Of a stretch of 64,000 nt of DNA, positions 26,738 to 36,693 are shown piece by piece. This stretch comes from Mariniblastus fucicola (GTDB lineage: Bacteria > Planctomycetota > Planctomycetia > Pirellulales > Pirellulaceae). The position numbers and the translations under genes are program-made. The DNA is taken from the NCBI RefSeq assembly GCF_008087665.1, contig NZ_CP042912.1, forward strand, positions 1,550,001-1,614,000, given 5' to 3'. Every line of letters starts with the position of its first letter. The first letter of the stretch is position 1. The notes beneath the pieces are model-generated. The model was not told where the DNA came from. It worked only from the letters and a program-made list of their open reading frames with translations, and made no database searches.

Positions 26738-27832
26738 TCAGGAACACGCCTTGAGTGCCGCAGCAATGGCTTCGCCGCCGGGCGTCGCCACCGATTCCAC
26801 GTCGCCAATTTTTGTAGGTAAAATAAAGTTCAGCTTTCCGGAGGCAACTTTTTTGTCGCGCGTCATGGCTTCGATCAACGCTTCTTCTTTGCCCGCCGGG
26901 CAGGTTGTTGGCAGACCCGCAGATTCGAAGATCGCTTTTTGACGATCGCAAAACACATCGTCGACCATGCCGAGTGCTTTCGCCATTTCGGCTTCGGCGA
27001 CCATGCCGATCGAAATTGCTTCACCGTGTAGGTACTCGCCGTAACCGTAGACGGCTTCGATTGCGTGGCCGATTGTGTGACCGTAATTCAAAATCGCTCG
27101 GCGACCCGAGGTTTCCGTTTCGTCTTCCGTGACCACGTCGGCCTTGCATTGGCAGCATCGTTGAATAAGTTCCGTGATGATCGCCGGTTCCCGATTCAGG
27201 ATGGCTTCCATGCTCGATTCAATTCGGGTGAACAGAGCGTCGTCCATGATCAGCCCGTACTTGATGACTTCGGCCAGGCCCGCGCGAAAGTTTCGGTCGT
27301 CGAGCGTTTCCAGAACGTCGATATCGATGACGACCGTTTTCGGTTGCCAGAACGCGCCGACCATGTTTTTGGCTTGGGGAAGGTTGACTCCTGTTTTGCC
27401 CCCGACACTGGAATCGACTTGAGCCAGCAACGAAGTCGGAATCTGGATGAAGTCGATACCGCGAGCGAAACCGGCTGCCACAAAACCGGCAAGATCTCCG
27501 ATGACTCCCCCGCCAAGTGCAACGACGACGGATTTGCGGTCAGCAGGAAGCTCGATCATCTCCTGCCACAGTTGGTAGCACGTGTCGAGGCTCTTGGACG
27601 TTTCGCCTTCGTCAACGACCAGCGAGTTGCCTCGCGAAGTGACCGATTCGAGTGCTGATTCGACTTTCGGGAGGTAGTGCGAGGCTACTTTTTCGTCACT
27701 GATGATGACGACATGGCGGTCGGCGATGAAGGGAGCGCAGAGCGTGCCAAGTTGCTCGATCAGCCCTGAGCCGATATGGATTTTGTAGCTGCGATCTTCG
27801 AGCGGAACATCGACGGTTTGCGGCTGAGTCAA
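26738..27832 (-). CDS. aroB: 3-dehydroquinate synthase
   Basis: 364 residues, the normal size. It converts DAHP to 3-dehydroquinate in the shikimate pathway using NAD and a divalent metal. Seen: VVALGGGVIGDLAGFVAAGFARGIDFIQIPTSLLAQVDSSVGGKTGVN, KNMVGAFWQP, the metal ligands in LNYGHTIGHAIE and YLHGEAISIGM, and a C-terminal MTRDKKVASGKLNFILP. Translation starts at TTG with GGAGAG five bases upstream. The gene begins 27 bases from the nested inverted repeat element at 27860-28054, which therefore occupies its promoter region. Confidence 0.96.
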   Translation of the reverse strand: MTQPQTVDVPLEDRSYKIHIGSGLIEQLGTLCAPFIADRHVVIISDEKVASHYLPKVESALESVTSRGNSLVVDEGETSKSLDTCYQLWQEMIELPADRKSVVVALGGGVIGDLAGFVAAGFARGIDFIQIPTSLLAQVDSSVGGKTGVNLPQAKNMVGAFWQPKTVVIDIDVLETLDDRNFRAGLAEVIKYGLIMDDALFTRIESSMEAILNREPAIITELIQRCCQCKADVVTEDETETSGRRAILNYGHTIGHAIEAVYGYGEYLHGEAISIGMVAEAEMAKALGMVDDVFCDRQKAIFESAGLPTTCPAGKEEALIEAMTRDKKVASGKLNFILPTKIGDVESVATPGGEAIAAALKACS

Positions 27833-27859
27833 TTTTCTCTCCGATGGGTTGTAAATTCA

Positions 27860-28054
27860 GGTGGCATAGGCTTCCAGCCTGTGATTGCATCCGTTTTTGC
27901 ACTCGTCGTGGCTGCGGCTTCCAGCCGCAGCATTCCGATGCCGCAGCATTTTCCGACTTGGCGGTGGTTGTTCAATCCCATGCAAATACTGCGGCTGGAA
28001 GCCGCAGCCACGAGAAACACAAAAACAAACACAGGCTGGAAGCCTATGCCACCT
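27860..28054. repeat. Nested inverted-repeat element made of four hairpins (locus C)
   Basis: Four hairpins of the same family in a symmetrical order. Outer pair: AGGCT-TCC-AGCCT at 27868-27880 and its inverted copy at 28033-28045, sharing about 24 bases including GGTGGCAT flanks. Inner pair: CTGCGGCT-TCC-AGCCGCAG at 27912-27930 and inverted at 27989-28007. The whole element could fold into one long structure. It fills the gap between the symporter stop codon (28060) and the aroB start (27832). No open frame is supported inside. Confidence 0.85.
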
Positions 28055-28059
28055 ATTAT

Positions 28060-29829
28060 TTAATGCGTGGCTCCGCCGGCGTTTCCAGGCGTGCGAATGT
28101 TCTCAACCATCTCCACAATTTCCTGCGGAGGCGGCGGTGTCATCATCGAGACGATATTCGCGACCGCAAAGTTCACCAGCATGCCAACGAAGCCAATGCC
28201 TTCGGGCGAAATGCCGAACCAGTATGCTTTATGGCCCGCGAAAAACTGGAAGTACACGATGTAGCTGAGCGTCAAACCGATTCCGGCAACCATCCCGGCA
28301 ATCGCGCCTTCGCGATTGATACGCTTGGAAAAAATGCCCATCAGGATCGTCGGAAAGAAAGACGACGCAGCCAGGCCAAACGCAAACGCAACGGTCTTGG
28401 CGACGAACTCCGACGGCGGATTGATCCCGAAGTACGCAGCGATGCCCAAGAAGGTAAACGATGCAATCCGAGCCGAGAGGACTTCCTGTTTGTCGCTCAT
28501 GTTCGGGCTGACGATCTTCTTCAATAAGTCATGCGAAATCGAAGTCGACAGCACCAGCAACAATCCAGCGGCAGTCGAAAGTGCGGCCGCCACACAGCCC
28601 GCCATCACGAGAGCAACGACCCACTTTGGCAAATTCGCCATCTCCGGATTCGCCATCACAAGAATGTCCTGATCGTAATAGACTTCGTTCGGGCTGTCAG
28701 TGAGTGCATTGGTCACGACGCGAGGTTGGCCTTCGGCGCGTTCTGTTTCGAAAACTGGTTTGCCGTCGAAGGCTGTTCCGGCCTGATGCTGCATCACGCC
28801 GTCGCCGTTCTTGTCGACCCACGCGATCAAGCCGCGGTCTTCCCAGCTCTTGAACCACGCCGGCGATTCGGAATACTTGCAATCGTGAATCTCCGCCATG
28901 AAATTCGTTCTGGAGAACGCACCGATCGCTGGTGCGGTCAGATAAATGATGGCGATGAAGAGTAACGTCCAACAAGCCGATTTGCGGACTGCTTTGACTG
29001 ACTTGACGGTAAAGAATCGCACGATCACGTGAGGCAGTCCAGCCGTACCGCACATCAGCGCGGCTGTGATGCAGAACATGTCCAGCGTCGACAGACTTCC
29101 GTCGGTGTATTTTGCGAAACCAAGATCCGTGTTGAGTTGATTCAGTTTTTCCAGCAAAGGAACGGCGGCATCGGCGCCTTCTTTCGTATAGTCGCCGATC
29201 AGCCCGAACTGCGGGATGACGTTTCCGGTCAGCAACATCGAAACGAAGATCGCCGGGATCGTGTAGGCGAACACCATCACGCAATACTGAGCGACTTGCG
29301 TGTACGTGATGCCTTTCATGCCGCCGAGTCCCGCATAGGCGAACACGATGCCGGCTCCGATCAGCACACCCATCCAGATTTCGATTTCGAACAGCCGCGA
29401 GAACACCATCCCGACGCCACGCATCTGGCCCATGATGTACGTCATGCAAATGAAGACCGCGCAGATGACTCCGACGGCGCGTGCGACGTTGGAATAGAAG
29501 CGGTCGCCCAGAAAGTCCGTGACAGTGAACTTGTTGAACTTTCGCAAGTATGGCACGATCAGCGCGGTCAGCAAAACGAAGCCTCCCGTCCATCCCATCA
29601 GGAATCGTGACGCGTCGTAGCCTCCTGCCGCGATGCCGCCAGCCATCGAGATGAACGTGGCCGCCGACATCCAGTCCGCTGCGGTTGCCATACCGTTGGT
29701 GAAGGGAGATACGCCGCCACTGGCAACGTAGTATTCTTTGGTGGTCGCCGCCCGTGTGCGGAAGGCGATGAAGATATATACCGCGAAGGTCGCGCCGATG
29801 AACAGATAGTTCCAAAGATCCTGGCTCAT
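28060..29829 (-). CDS. Sodium:solute symporter, large subunit (SSS family, DUF4212-linked)
   Basis: 589 residues, about thirteen membrane helices. The protein matches the solute:sodium symporter branch related to acetate permease ActP and the VC_2705 group: [40 protein letters not shown] at the N-terminus, [50 protein letters not shown], and [14 protein letters not shown] late. A soluble loop of about 70 residues with NPDGDGV-like acidic sequence ([14 protein letters not shown]) is unusual. It overlaps the upstream DUF4212 gene by four bases, the standard two-subunit arrangement. Substrate is probably a small carboxylate such as acetate. Confidence 0.92.
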   Translation of the reverse strand: MSQDLWNYLFIGATFAVYIFIAFRTRAATTKEYYVASGGVSPFTNGMATAADWMSAATFISMAGGIAAGGYDASRFLMGWTGGFVLLTALIVPYLRKFNKFTVTDFLGDRFYSNVARAVGVICAVFICMTYIMGQMRGVGMVFSRLFEIEIWMGVLIGAGIVFAYAGLGGMKGITYTQVAQYCVMVFAYTIPAIFVSMLLTGNVIPQFGLIGDYTKEGADAAVPLLEKLNQLNTDLGFAKYTDGSLSTLDMFCITAALMCGTAGLPHVIVRFFTVKSVKAVRKSACWTLLFIAIIYLTAPAIGAFSRTNFMAEIHDCKYSESPAWFKSWEDRGLIAWVDKNGDGVMQHQAGTAFDGKPVFETERAEGQPRVVTNALTDSPNEVYYDQDILVMANPEMANLPKWVVALVMAGCVAAALSTAAGLLLVLSTSISHDLLKKIVSPNMSDKQEVLSARIASFTFLGIAAYFGINPPSEFVAKTVAFAFGLAASSFFPTILMGIFSKRINREGAIAGMVAGIGLTLSYIVYFQFFAGHKAYWFGISPEGIGFVGMLVNFAVANIVSMMTPPPPQEIVEMVENIRTPGNAGGATH

Positions 29830-30173
29830 ACATCGTCCTCATCAAATCCGTGACGACGATCGATTCTGTTCATCAGCACCATGTACAGGAACAGTAAAAT
29901 CAGGAATCCGATGATGGAACCCTGTTGAGCCATCCAGAATCCAAACGGTGCGTTGCCAACGTTGGGCATGTTCGCATCGAGGAAGTCTCGAAACAGGACT
30001 CCGCATCCGAGCGAAATGAACGCCCAGAATCCCAGGACAATGTAAACGACGTTGAGCGACTTTTTCCAGTAGTCGACATTGTTCGCCACGGATTTGTCAG
30101 AGATCGACTTGGCCGAAAATGGATTCGTGTCGATCGTGCCTTCATCCGAAGGCGCGTTTTCCGGTAAATTCAT
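29826..30173 (-). CDS. DUF4212 small subunit of the sodium:solute symporter
   Basis: 115 residues. The conserved [31 protein letters not shown] opening and the second helix [33 protein letters not shown] are those of DUF4212 proteins, which accompany VC_2705-type symporters. Two transmembrane helices with a short loop. The stop overlaps the start of the transporter gene, so equal translation of the two subunits is likely. Confidence 0.93.
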   Translation of the reverse strand: MNLPENAPSDEGTIDTNPFSAKSISDKSVANNVDYWKKSLNVVYIVLGFWAFISLGCGVLFRDFLDANMPNVGNAPFGFWMAQQGSIIGFLILLFLYMVLMNRIDRRHGFDEDDV

Positions 30174-30282
30174 GAAACAAAAAGTGGTCCGTAAAATTGG
30201 TCAATTGCACGAACAGTATCGCACAGATTGACCCATTTCGCGAACACGCACCGAAAACGATTTGCCCAGAATTTACACGGTA

Positions 30283-31290
30283 CTATTTTACATGAGTCAG
30301 GCTCGTGCCAAGTTTGTCGGACTGTTCGACGATGCGAGCCGTCAGCAGAAAGTACAACTGCTTTTTGTCGGAAACGGTCTTCCCGTTTTTAAATGGAAGC
30401 TTTGAGCTTGCTTTCTTTTCCGTTTCGATCTGCAATCGCGGATCGATGAAAAGGGTTTCGCCGTCTTCGAGTGATGAGGAAACGCGGACTCGCTTCAGCG
30501 TTTGCTCCGGTATTTGAATCGTGACGTTTCCACTGTCGTTTGTTCCCGCGAATGTGAACGTCTCGACGGCGGAAACTTTCGAATGAGCCAGGTTCGCCGA
30601 AACGTCGACTCGCCCTTCATTGATCGTTGGTTGCAATCGCATCACAAGTCCATCTTCGATTGTCTGGATGATCGGTTGGTGAGCGACCGCAAAATCACCA
30701 ACCATTGGCTTCACGCCGACGACGAAGGGCCGCAGAGACACATCGCTGATCGCTGCTGTTTGACCTGAATAGCAAACGACAGTCGGCGCTTCGGAGGACG
30801 CATTTTTGTCCAGAGCTTTCTTGAGCCCATCGACTCCTTCATTATCCATCTTCGCAACCATGACCGGCATCGATCGTCGCACCGATTCGCAGCCCCCGGC
30901 GTGATCGACTGTCGATTCAGCCTCATTCGCAACGTTGCTGAAAGTCTTTCCAGACTCAGGCGATTCAAGTTCGACAGCGGGAAGCGATCCGTTGTGGACT
31001 TCGAAAGTGTTCGGCTTGAAAAACGATTTCAACGGGACTTCGCAATCGAGTTCCACAACCAATCGAGTCAGCTCGATCACGACCGTTTCGTCGTCTTTAT
31101 CCGCGACAGCCGACGGCAGTGTTTGCACGTTGTCGCCGACACTGGTTTGCCAGTTCGCCAACGGACTTGGCACCTGGAATTCGGCAGGAACCAGGTCCGG
31201 CGTCGCTGTTTGAGCCGACGCCGAGGTGGCGAAAGTGAAGGCCAAAATCGCTGCAGCAAACGAACCAGTGGTAGCTATAGAAAGTCTCAT
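30283..31290 (-). CDS. Secreted protein of unknown function
   Basis: 335 residues. A Sec signal peptide (1-26, ending ATSASAQT) is followed by a beta-rich sequence. A central stretch around 115-150 has two cysteines (GGCESV and PTVVCYSG). The last third, VSSSLEDGETLFIDPRL followed after about 30 residues by LYFLLTARIVE, is reminiscent of the secretin C-terminal signature but without membrane-ring features, so that resemblance is weak. ATG is preceded by AAAGGAA. The gene is 109 bases upstream of the symporter pair on the other side of a gap, same strand, probably separate. Confidence 0.75.
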   Translation of the reverse strand: MRLSIATTGSFAAAILAFTFATSASAQTATPDLVPAEFQVPSPLANWQTSVGDNVQTLPSAVADKDDETVVIELTRLVVELDCEVPLKSFFKPNTFEVHNGSLPAVELESPESGKTFSNVANEAESTVDHAGGCESVRRSMPVMVAKMDNEGVDGLKKALDKNASSEAPTVVCYSGQTAAISDVSLRPFVVGVKPMVGDFAVAHQPIIQTIEDGLVMRLQPTINEGRVDVSANLAHSKVSAVETFTFAGTNDSGNVTIQIPEQTLKRVRVSSSLEDGETLFIDPRLQIETEKKASSKLPFKNGKTVSDKKQLYFLLTARIVEQSDKLGTSLTHVK

Positions 31291-31667
31291 CGCCGAATTC
31301 CTTTCAACAGAACTTGATTAGAAATTCGGGTATGGCAGAAAAATATGCGACCGAAAACATGAATTTCGCTAGCGAGCGATTCGCGGGGCCGATGCTGGAC
31401 GCCGTCCAGATCCTGCCTCGTTCCAGTTTAAGGTCAGTCCGCTTTCCGAACCCCAGACTTCGCGGCTACATTGATGCGTGCAATTCATGCTGATTTATCG
31501 TTGAACTTGATTGGGAGTTTGGCCGTTTTGGCACTAGCCACGGTTGATCAACCTATAACCGGCGCTAGCGCCCCAGACGGCTAAAATTTCCAATTCCCGT
31601 TCTCAACTTTGCCGCAGCTCAGCGGCAATTCGCTGCCACCATTGGAATCTGAAAAAGGAACATCTTG
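31291..31667. other. Divergent intergenic region with a palindrome
   Basis: About 377 bases between the secreted protein and the PLP-enzyme gene. It must hold both promoters. The only structure I note is the GGCGCTAGCGCC palindrome listed separately; no gene is supported. Confidence 0.4.
31561..31572. repeat. 12-bp palindrome GGCGCTAGCGCC
   Basis: Perfect palindrome in the leader of the PLP-enzyme gene. Its inner ten bases GCGCTAGCGC also form the middle of the left arm of the long inverted repeat at 45180-45252, suggesting a shared repeat family. Confidence 0.5.
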
Positions 31668-33443
31668 ATGAGCCAAAACGTTGACTCGATGCGATTGTTG
31701 TCGCCGCTGCGGAATTCCACCGAAGGAGAATCCGCGGAGGCCCTGACGTCCGAGCAGTTGCAGCACTTCGGGATCGACCCTGCAAGCGAATACGGCAAAT
31801 CGCTGGGTGGGATCGTCAGCCGAATGTATGCGGCACAGTCCGACATCAACGGGCTCTGGGAAGCCACCATGTCAGAGATGGCCGGGCTTTCGCAGTCCGA
31901 CAAAATCAATCGCTTCAACTCGCTGAAGTTCCTCTCGTTCCAGCTCGCGAAGATGCTCGACACAGTTCAGAATCCGTTTCGCAAAACGTACCAGTCCTTG
32001 GGCTACTCGGGCGAAACATCGGCCGCCAAAGGTCCCTACGCGGTTTTTGACAACGTGACCGCGATCTTCAGTGCAACGCCCGTTATTTCACGAACGGCGA
32101 CTTACATTTATGCCTGTGCCGAATGGATTGCCGACGCGTTCAAGGGCAAGGAGCTGATGCTGGAGATCTATTCCCGGCTGCTCAACCCGACCAGCATTTG
32201 CCTGGCGAACCATGTCGTGGACCTCGAAGCCGGACCCTTTGCCAGCGAGTACCTTGCGTGGAATTTCAACAGCGGCATGGCGGCGATCGATTCGACGTTG
32301 TCCCATGTGCTTGGTCGCGACGACGTGATCATCACCAGCCGAAACATTTACGGTGGCTCCTATCAGCTGATCAACGACTGGTACGCCAAGCCCGGGAATC
32401 TGGACATCGCGGTCGAAATGTTCGACGGCTACACCGCGGACGAGTTCAGCGAATGTCTTGCTCGGACTCGTGAAAAGCACGCCGATCGACTGGCGAAGGG
32501 ACGCAAGATCTATGTCTTTCTCGAATCGCCCTGCAACCCGCACGGTTACATCGTCAACGTTGCCACCATTTGTCGGCGGGCTCATGCGGAAGGCCTTGTC
32601 GTGATGCTCGATGCAACCGTCGGAACGCCCATGCTCTATCGTTCGCTGGCTCGTGAGGACGCGACCGAGCGACCGGACTATGTGATTCACTCCTACACGA
32701 AAGACCTCAGCGGATCCGGCGGAGCGATTGCCGGTTGCGTGATCGGACGCAACGAAAACATGTTCATGCCCAAGGGGATGGTCACCGAAACGCATTCCTG
32801 GGACCAAACCATGTTCTGGAATGTGTACTACGTTAAAGGCGCATTCCTGAATGCGGACGCGGCGTTTGAAGTTCTGCAGGGAATGAAAACGCTGACGGTC
32901 CGGATGATGAGGAAGTGCATTAACACGATCATCCTGGCGAAATTTATGGACGCTCATCCGAACATCGACGTCACGTGCAGCGCGGTCGGCGACGACATGA
33001 ATTCGGAGTTCCGCGAACGATACATGTACCTTGGTTTGCCGGCTCCGCTATTCACGGTCAGCATTAACGGTGTTTCGAAGAAAGCCTTTCAGCGATTTTT
33101 CGATGCGTTGTCGCCAACCTTTGCTCACATGATTTCGCTGGGGCAAACGAATACGATCGTCAGTTGTCCTTCTTTGACGACTCATTCGGAACTCGACGAC
33201 GAAGCGTTGGCTCAGGCGGGAATGTCGGCGACCACGATCCGGTTCGCTGTCGGTGACGAAAGCCCGGCTGATTTGGTCAACCATCTGGTGCATGCCGCAA
33301 AAGGAACGCTCGATCTTGAGTCTGACTTTTCGACTCAGTTTCCATCCGAGTCCGAAACTCGCGACATGATCACTAACACCTACGTCGATGTGCACTCCCG
33401 GCACGTGCAACATCAGGCCGATTCGCTCAATTTCAATGAGTAG
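31668..33443 (+). CDS. Cys/Met-metabolism PLP-dependent enzyme with N-terminal extension
   Basis: 591 residues from the ATG at 31668 (AAGGA eight bases upstream; a TTG one codon earlier is less likely). The core from about residue 130 matches the trans-sulfuration fold-type I family: YSRLLNPT (168-175), FNSGMAAIDSTLSHVL, SRNIYGGSYQLI, LESPCNP, MLDATVGTP with Asp315, and the PLP lysine K345 in HSYTKDLSGSGG. Members act on homoserine, cystathionine or methionine derivatives. The first 125 residues are extra and mostly helical (EYGKSLGGIVSRMYAAQSDINGLWEATMSEMAG). The exact reaction is open; cystathionine gamma-synthase, methionine gamma-lyase or O-acylhomoserine sulfhydrylase chemistry would all fit. 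Confidence 0.88.
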   Translation: MSQNVDSMRLLSPLRNSTEGESAEALTSEQLQHFGIDPASEYGKSLGGIVSRMYAAQSDINGLWEATMSEMAGLSQSDKINRFNSLKFLSFQLAKMLDTVQNPFRKTYQSLGYSGETSAAKGPYAVFDNVTAIFSATPVISRTATYIYACAEWIADAFKGKELMLEIYSRLLNPTSICLANHVVDLEAGPFASEYLAWNFNSGMAAIDSTLSHVLGRDDVIITSRNIYGGSYQLINDWYAKPGNLDIAVEMFDGYTADEFSECLARTREKHADRLAKGRKIYVFLESPCNPHGYIVNVATICRRAHAEGLVVMLDATVGTPMLYRSLAREDATERPDYVIHSYTKDLSGSGGAIAGCVIGRNENMFMPKGMVTETHSWDQTMFWNVYYVKGAFLNADAAFEVLQGMKTLTVRMMRKCINTIILAKFMDAHPNIDVTCSAVGDDMNSEFRERYMYLGLPAPLFTVSINGVSKKAFQRFFDALSPTFAHMISLGQTNTIVSCPSLTTHSELDDEALAQAGMSATTIRFAVGDESPADLVNHLVHAAKGTLDLESDFSTQFPSESETRDMITNTYVDVHSRHVQHQADSLNFNE

Positions 33444-33580
33444 TCAGTTAGTACGTTCGGAGCACCTAAAATTTTCTCCGTAAGTTCTGGCTCCGTGCTG
33501 ACTCCAAGAAGTCGTTGGGAAGGCCCGTTTTGAGGCTTTCTCTCGCCAATTTTTCGCAATCGTAAATAGGACTGAAGAAG

Positions 33581-33883
33581 ATGAATTCGATGGACAACAT
33601 GAAGAAGCTTGGAAAACTGGACCAGGCCGGCAACGACGCATGGAAAAAGTTTCAGGCTTTCAACGAGTCTGCGATGGCTGAAGGGGCTGTTCCTGTGAAG
33701 TACAAAGAGCTGATTGCGCTCGGCGTCGCTTTGACCACGCAGTGCGGCTATTGCCTTGAGATCCATCGCGAGAAAGCAATTGACGCGGGTGCCACCGAAG
33801 CAGAACTTGCGGAAACCACGATGGTCGCGGCAGCGATCCGGGCTGGCGGGGCCCTGACTCACGGAACCCATCTGATGGAGTAA
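33581..33883 (+). CDS. AhpD-like carboxymuconolactone-decarboxylase family protein
   Basis: 100 residues, the length of the single-domain family. The AhpD core is intact: Glu43 in YKELIALGVAL, then the redox motif Cys55-x-x-Cys58 with His62 (QCGYCLEIH), and a helix TEAELAETTMVAAAIRAGGALTHG. Such proteins act as thiol-based peroxidase partners in the cytoplasm. The ATG is followed by a second Met four codons in. It lies 137 bases after the PLP-enzyme gene and 72 before mtaB on the same strand, so linkage is possible but not certain. Confidence 0.93.
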   Translation: MNSMDNMKKLGKLDQAGNDAWKKFQAFNESAMAEGAVPVKYKELIALGVALTTQCGYCLEIHREKAIDAGATEAELAETTMVAAAIRAGGALTHGTHLME

Positions 33884-33955
33884 TAATCGTTTGCCGGATT
33901 CTGAGTGGTCGAGTATCCTTTCGGGGCAACATTTTCCAACAGGCTGCTCGCCACC

Positions 33956-35236
33956 GTGGCAAAGATCAAAACAGTAACTCTCGGCTGCAAAGTCAACCAA
34001 TACGAAACGCAGTTCCTTCGCGAGGGCTTGCTGAGCGCTGGCTTTACGGACGCCGAGGACTCACAGCCTGCGGATCTGTGCGTGATCAATACTTGCACGA
34101 TCACCAACGAAGGCGATTCCAAGAGCCGTCAGATCATTCGGCGGATGAACCGGGACAATCCGGACGCCCGCATCATCGTAATGGGCTGTTACGCGACGCG
34201 AGAACCGGAAGCTGTTGCCGCGTTGCCGGGAGTCTCAGAAGTCATCACTGACAAACGTGAGATGCCTGACTTGTTGGGGAGATTTGGCGTTGTCGATATC
34301 CCTGACGGAATTTCGGGACTCGACGGTCGGCATCGGGCTTACGTGAAAGTTCAGGATGGCTGTCTGCTCAAGTGCAGCTACTGCATCATCCCGACGGTGC
34401 GGCCAAAGATGGAAAGCCGTCCGCTGCAATCGATCATCGACGAAGTCAAACGGCTGGTCGATAACGGGTTTCGCGAAGTCATCCTGACGGGCATTCATCT
34501 TGGTCACTACGGCGTCGACTTTAATAAAGGCAAACCGAAAGCTGAGTGGACGCGGCTGTCGCATCTGGTTCATCAAATTTGCGAGTTGCCTGGCGATTTT
34601 CGCGTGCGGATGTCCAGCATCGAAGCCACCGAGGTGACTCGCGAACTGATTCAGGTGATGCAGCAGTATCCCGAAAAAGTCTGTCCACATCTTCACGTTT
34701 GCGTTCAGAGTGGCAGCGATCGAATCTTGCGAGCCATGAAGCGGCGTTGGACTCGGAAGCACATCATTGATCGCTGCGAAGTCGTCAAGGAAGCCTTGCA
34801 CTTGCCCGCGTTTTCGACGGATCTGATCGTCGGCTTTCCGGGTGAAACCGAAGCGGACTTTGAGGACTCGCTCGACATCTGTCGCCAGATCGGTTTCTCA
34901 AAAATTCATATGTTCCCCTTCAGCCCGCGTCGCACAACGCCTGCGGCTGAGATGGACAATCAGATTCCGGGGAACATCAAATCCGAACGTGGCGCGATTG
35001 TTAAACAGCTGGAAACGGAACTGCGTGCCGACTACTACAAAAAACTGGTCGGCCAGAAATTGCAGGTGCTGGTCGAGAAAGTTTCCGAAGGCTTTGATCG
35101 CAACGCGGCGGTTGGAACCAGTTGTCGGTACGGGCAAGTCGAAATCGACGCCGAAGGAGTTGCGGACAACGATTTGGTCGACGTCGAGATTTCAGAAGCG
35201 CGGGCCGATCGAATGGTCGGCAAACGTCTCGTTTAA
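33956..35236 (+). CDS. mtaB: tRNA t6A37 methylthiotransferase MtaB
   Basis: 426 residues from the GTG at 33956, chosen because the family begins KIKTVTLGCKVNQYE right after the start; another GTG 51 bases upstream gives 17 more residues. MtaB adds a methylthio group to N6-threonylcarbamoyladenosine at tRNA position 37. Three N-terminal cysteines (GCKVNQ, INTCTITN, MGCYA) bind one iron-sulfur cluster and the radical-SAM motif CLLKCSYC binds the other. ILTGIHLGHYGVDF and the HLHVCVQSGSDRILRAMKRRW segment follow, then a C-terminal TRAM region. All key residues are present. Confidence 0.94.
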   Translation: MAKIKTVTLGCKVNQYETQFLREGLLSAGFTDAEDSQPADLCVINTCTITNEGDSKSRQIIRRMNRDNPDARIIVMGCYATREPEAVAALPGVSEVITDKREMPDLLGRFGVVDIPDGISGLDGRHRAYVKVQDGCLLKCSYCIIPTVRPKMESRPLQSIIDEVKRLVDNGFREVILTGIHLGHYGVDFNKGKPKAEWTRLSHLVHQICELPGDFRVRMSSIEATEVTRELIQVMQQYPEKVCPHLHVCVQSGSDRILRAMKRRWTRKHIIDRCEVVKEALHLPAFSTDLIVGFPGETEADFEDSLDICRQIGFSKIHMFPFSPRRTTPAAEMDNQIPGNIKSERGAIVKQLETELRADYYKKLVGQKLQVLVEKVSEGFDRNAAVGTSCRYGQVEIDAEGVADNDLVDVEISEARADRMVGKRLV

Positions 35237-35277
35237 GCGGTCACGCCGCGGGACACCAACACTTGCCTGATTGCACG

Positions 35278-36693
35278 TTACTCGATCATCTGAGCATATT
35301 CGGGCGTGTCGAGGCCAAGCTTTTTCATCTTTTTGTACAGCGTTGTGCGGTTGATTCCCAGTTGATCCGCCGTCTCATTCCGGTTCCAGTTGTTCTCTTG
35401 CAGACACTGCAAAATGATCACACGCTCTGGCCCTTCAAGAGCTTCTTTCAGCGTCTGTCGTTTTCCAGTGGCTGAAACAGAAATCTGCGGGCTGCTCTGA
35501 GTGACGGTGCCGACATGGCTTGGCAGATCGCTCACGCCAAGCTCCGGACCCTTTCCAAGCAGTACGGCTCGCTCGACGACGTTTTGCAACTCGCGAACGT
35601 TGCCTGGCCAGTCGTAATTTCGCAACGCGTGAATGGCTTGATCGTTGAATCCCTCAAGGCTACGGCCTTCCTCCTGGCAGACTTTCTTCAGAAAGTGCAT
35701 CGCCAACATCGGCACATCAGAAGGTCGCTCACGCAACGAAGGCAGCAAAAGGTTGATCACATTGATTCGGTAGTACAGATCCTGGCGGAATCGATTTTCC
35801 GCAACGCATTGCTCCAGATCCTCGTTGGTCGCCAGAACGACTCTCGCATCCGTCCGGAAGGTCTTTGTGCCGCCAACCTGTTCAAATTCAAACTCCTGAA
35901 GCACGCGAAGAAGTTTCACTTGAAGTCCCGGAGACGCGGTGCCAATTTCGTCCAGAAAGATCGTTCCGCCGTGAGCCTGTTGAAACTTGCCTTCCTTGTT
36001 TGCCGTTGCTCCGGTGAAAGAACCTGCGACGTGACCGAAGAGTTCGCTTTCGAGCAAGTTCTCAGGCAACGCACCGCAAGCGACTTCCACGAACGGGCCA
36101 TCTTTGCGATTCGATTTTTGGTGAATTGCACGAGCGATCAGTGACTTTCCCGTTCCGCTTTCGCCGGTGATCAGAACCGTCGCCTTGGTGTTGGCGATGT
36201 TGTCGATCATGTCGAAAATCTTCTGCATGCGAAAATCGGTTCCGACGATGTTCGTCTTGTCAAATTTGTGATCGAGTTGAGCCTTGAGGTTTCGGTTTTC
36301 TTCAACGACCTGACGCTGTGACATCGCACGCTCGATGCCCATTAAAAGCTCGTCATCGATCAGTGGCTTGGTCAGCAAATCGGCTGCTCCGCGACGCATG
36401 GCTTCCACACCCGTGTCGATGTTGGCGTAGCCCGTCATCAGGATTGCGACCATCTGCGGGACGCTGTTTTTGCAGAACTCAAGTAGCTCAAAACCGTCTT
36501 CATCGCCAAGGCGAAGGTCGATAAGCGCAACGTCAAAGGTGTCGTTTGCGAGACGTGTTTTTGCTTCCTTGACGTTCGATGCAACCTGAATGGCGAAGCC
36601 TTGAGTCTCGAGCCATTGCCCCATCGACTGAAGCAGATGTTGATCGTCGTCAACGATCAGAAGTCGAGTTTGCTTTTGGATTGCCTTGGACAT
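35278..36693 (-). CDS. NtrC-type sigma-54-dependent response regulator
   Basis: 471 residues. A receiver domain (10-125) has the acidic pair DDD (15-17), phosphoacceptor Asp59 (ALIDLRLGDEDG), Thr87 and Lys109. The AAA+ domain contains Walker A GESGTGKS (177-184), Walker B IFLDEIG, and the sigma-54 contact loop, which reads GSFTGA (224-229) instead of the canonical GAFTGA. A Fis-type helix-turn-helix closes the protein (ETADQLGINRTTLYKKMKKLG). It would activate sigma-54 promoters after phosphorylation. No sensor kinase is adjacent; the divergent neighbour is another response regulator. Confidence 0.94.
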   Translation of the reverse strand: MSKAIQKQTRLLIVDDDQHLLQSMGQWLETQGFAIQVASNVKEAKTRLANDTFDVALIDLRLGDEDGFELLEFCKNSVPQMVAILMTGYANIDTGVEAMRRGAADLLTKPLIDDELLMGIERAMSQRQVVEENRNLKAQLDHKFDKTNIVGTDFRMQKIFDMIDNIANTKATVLITGESGTGKSLIARAIHQKSNRKDGPFVEVACGALPENLLESELFGHVAGSFTGATANKEGKFQQAHGGTIFLDEIGTASPGLQVKLLRVLQEFEFEQVGGTKTFRTDARVVLATNEDLEQCVAENRFRQDLYYRINVINLLLPSLRERPSDVPMLAMHFLKKVCQEEGRSLEGFNDQAIHALRNYDWPGNVRELQNVVERAVLLGKGPELGVSDLPSHVGTVTQSSPQISVSATGKRQTLKEALEGPERVIILQCLQENNWNRNETADQLGINRTTLYKKMKKLGLDTPEYAQMIE

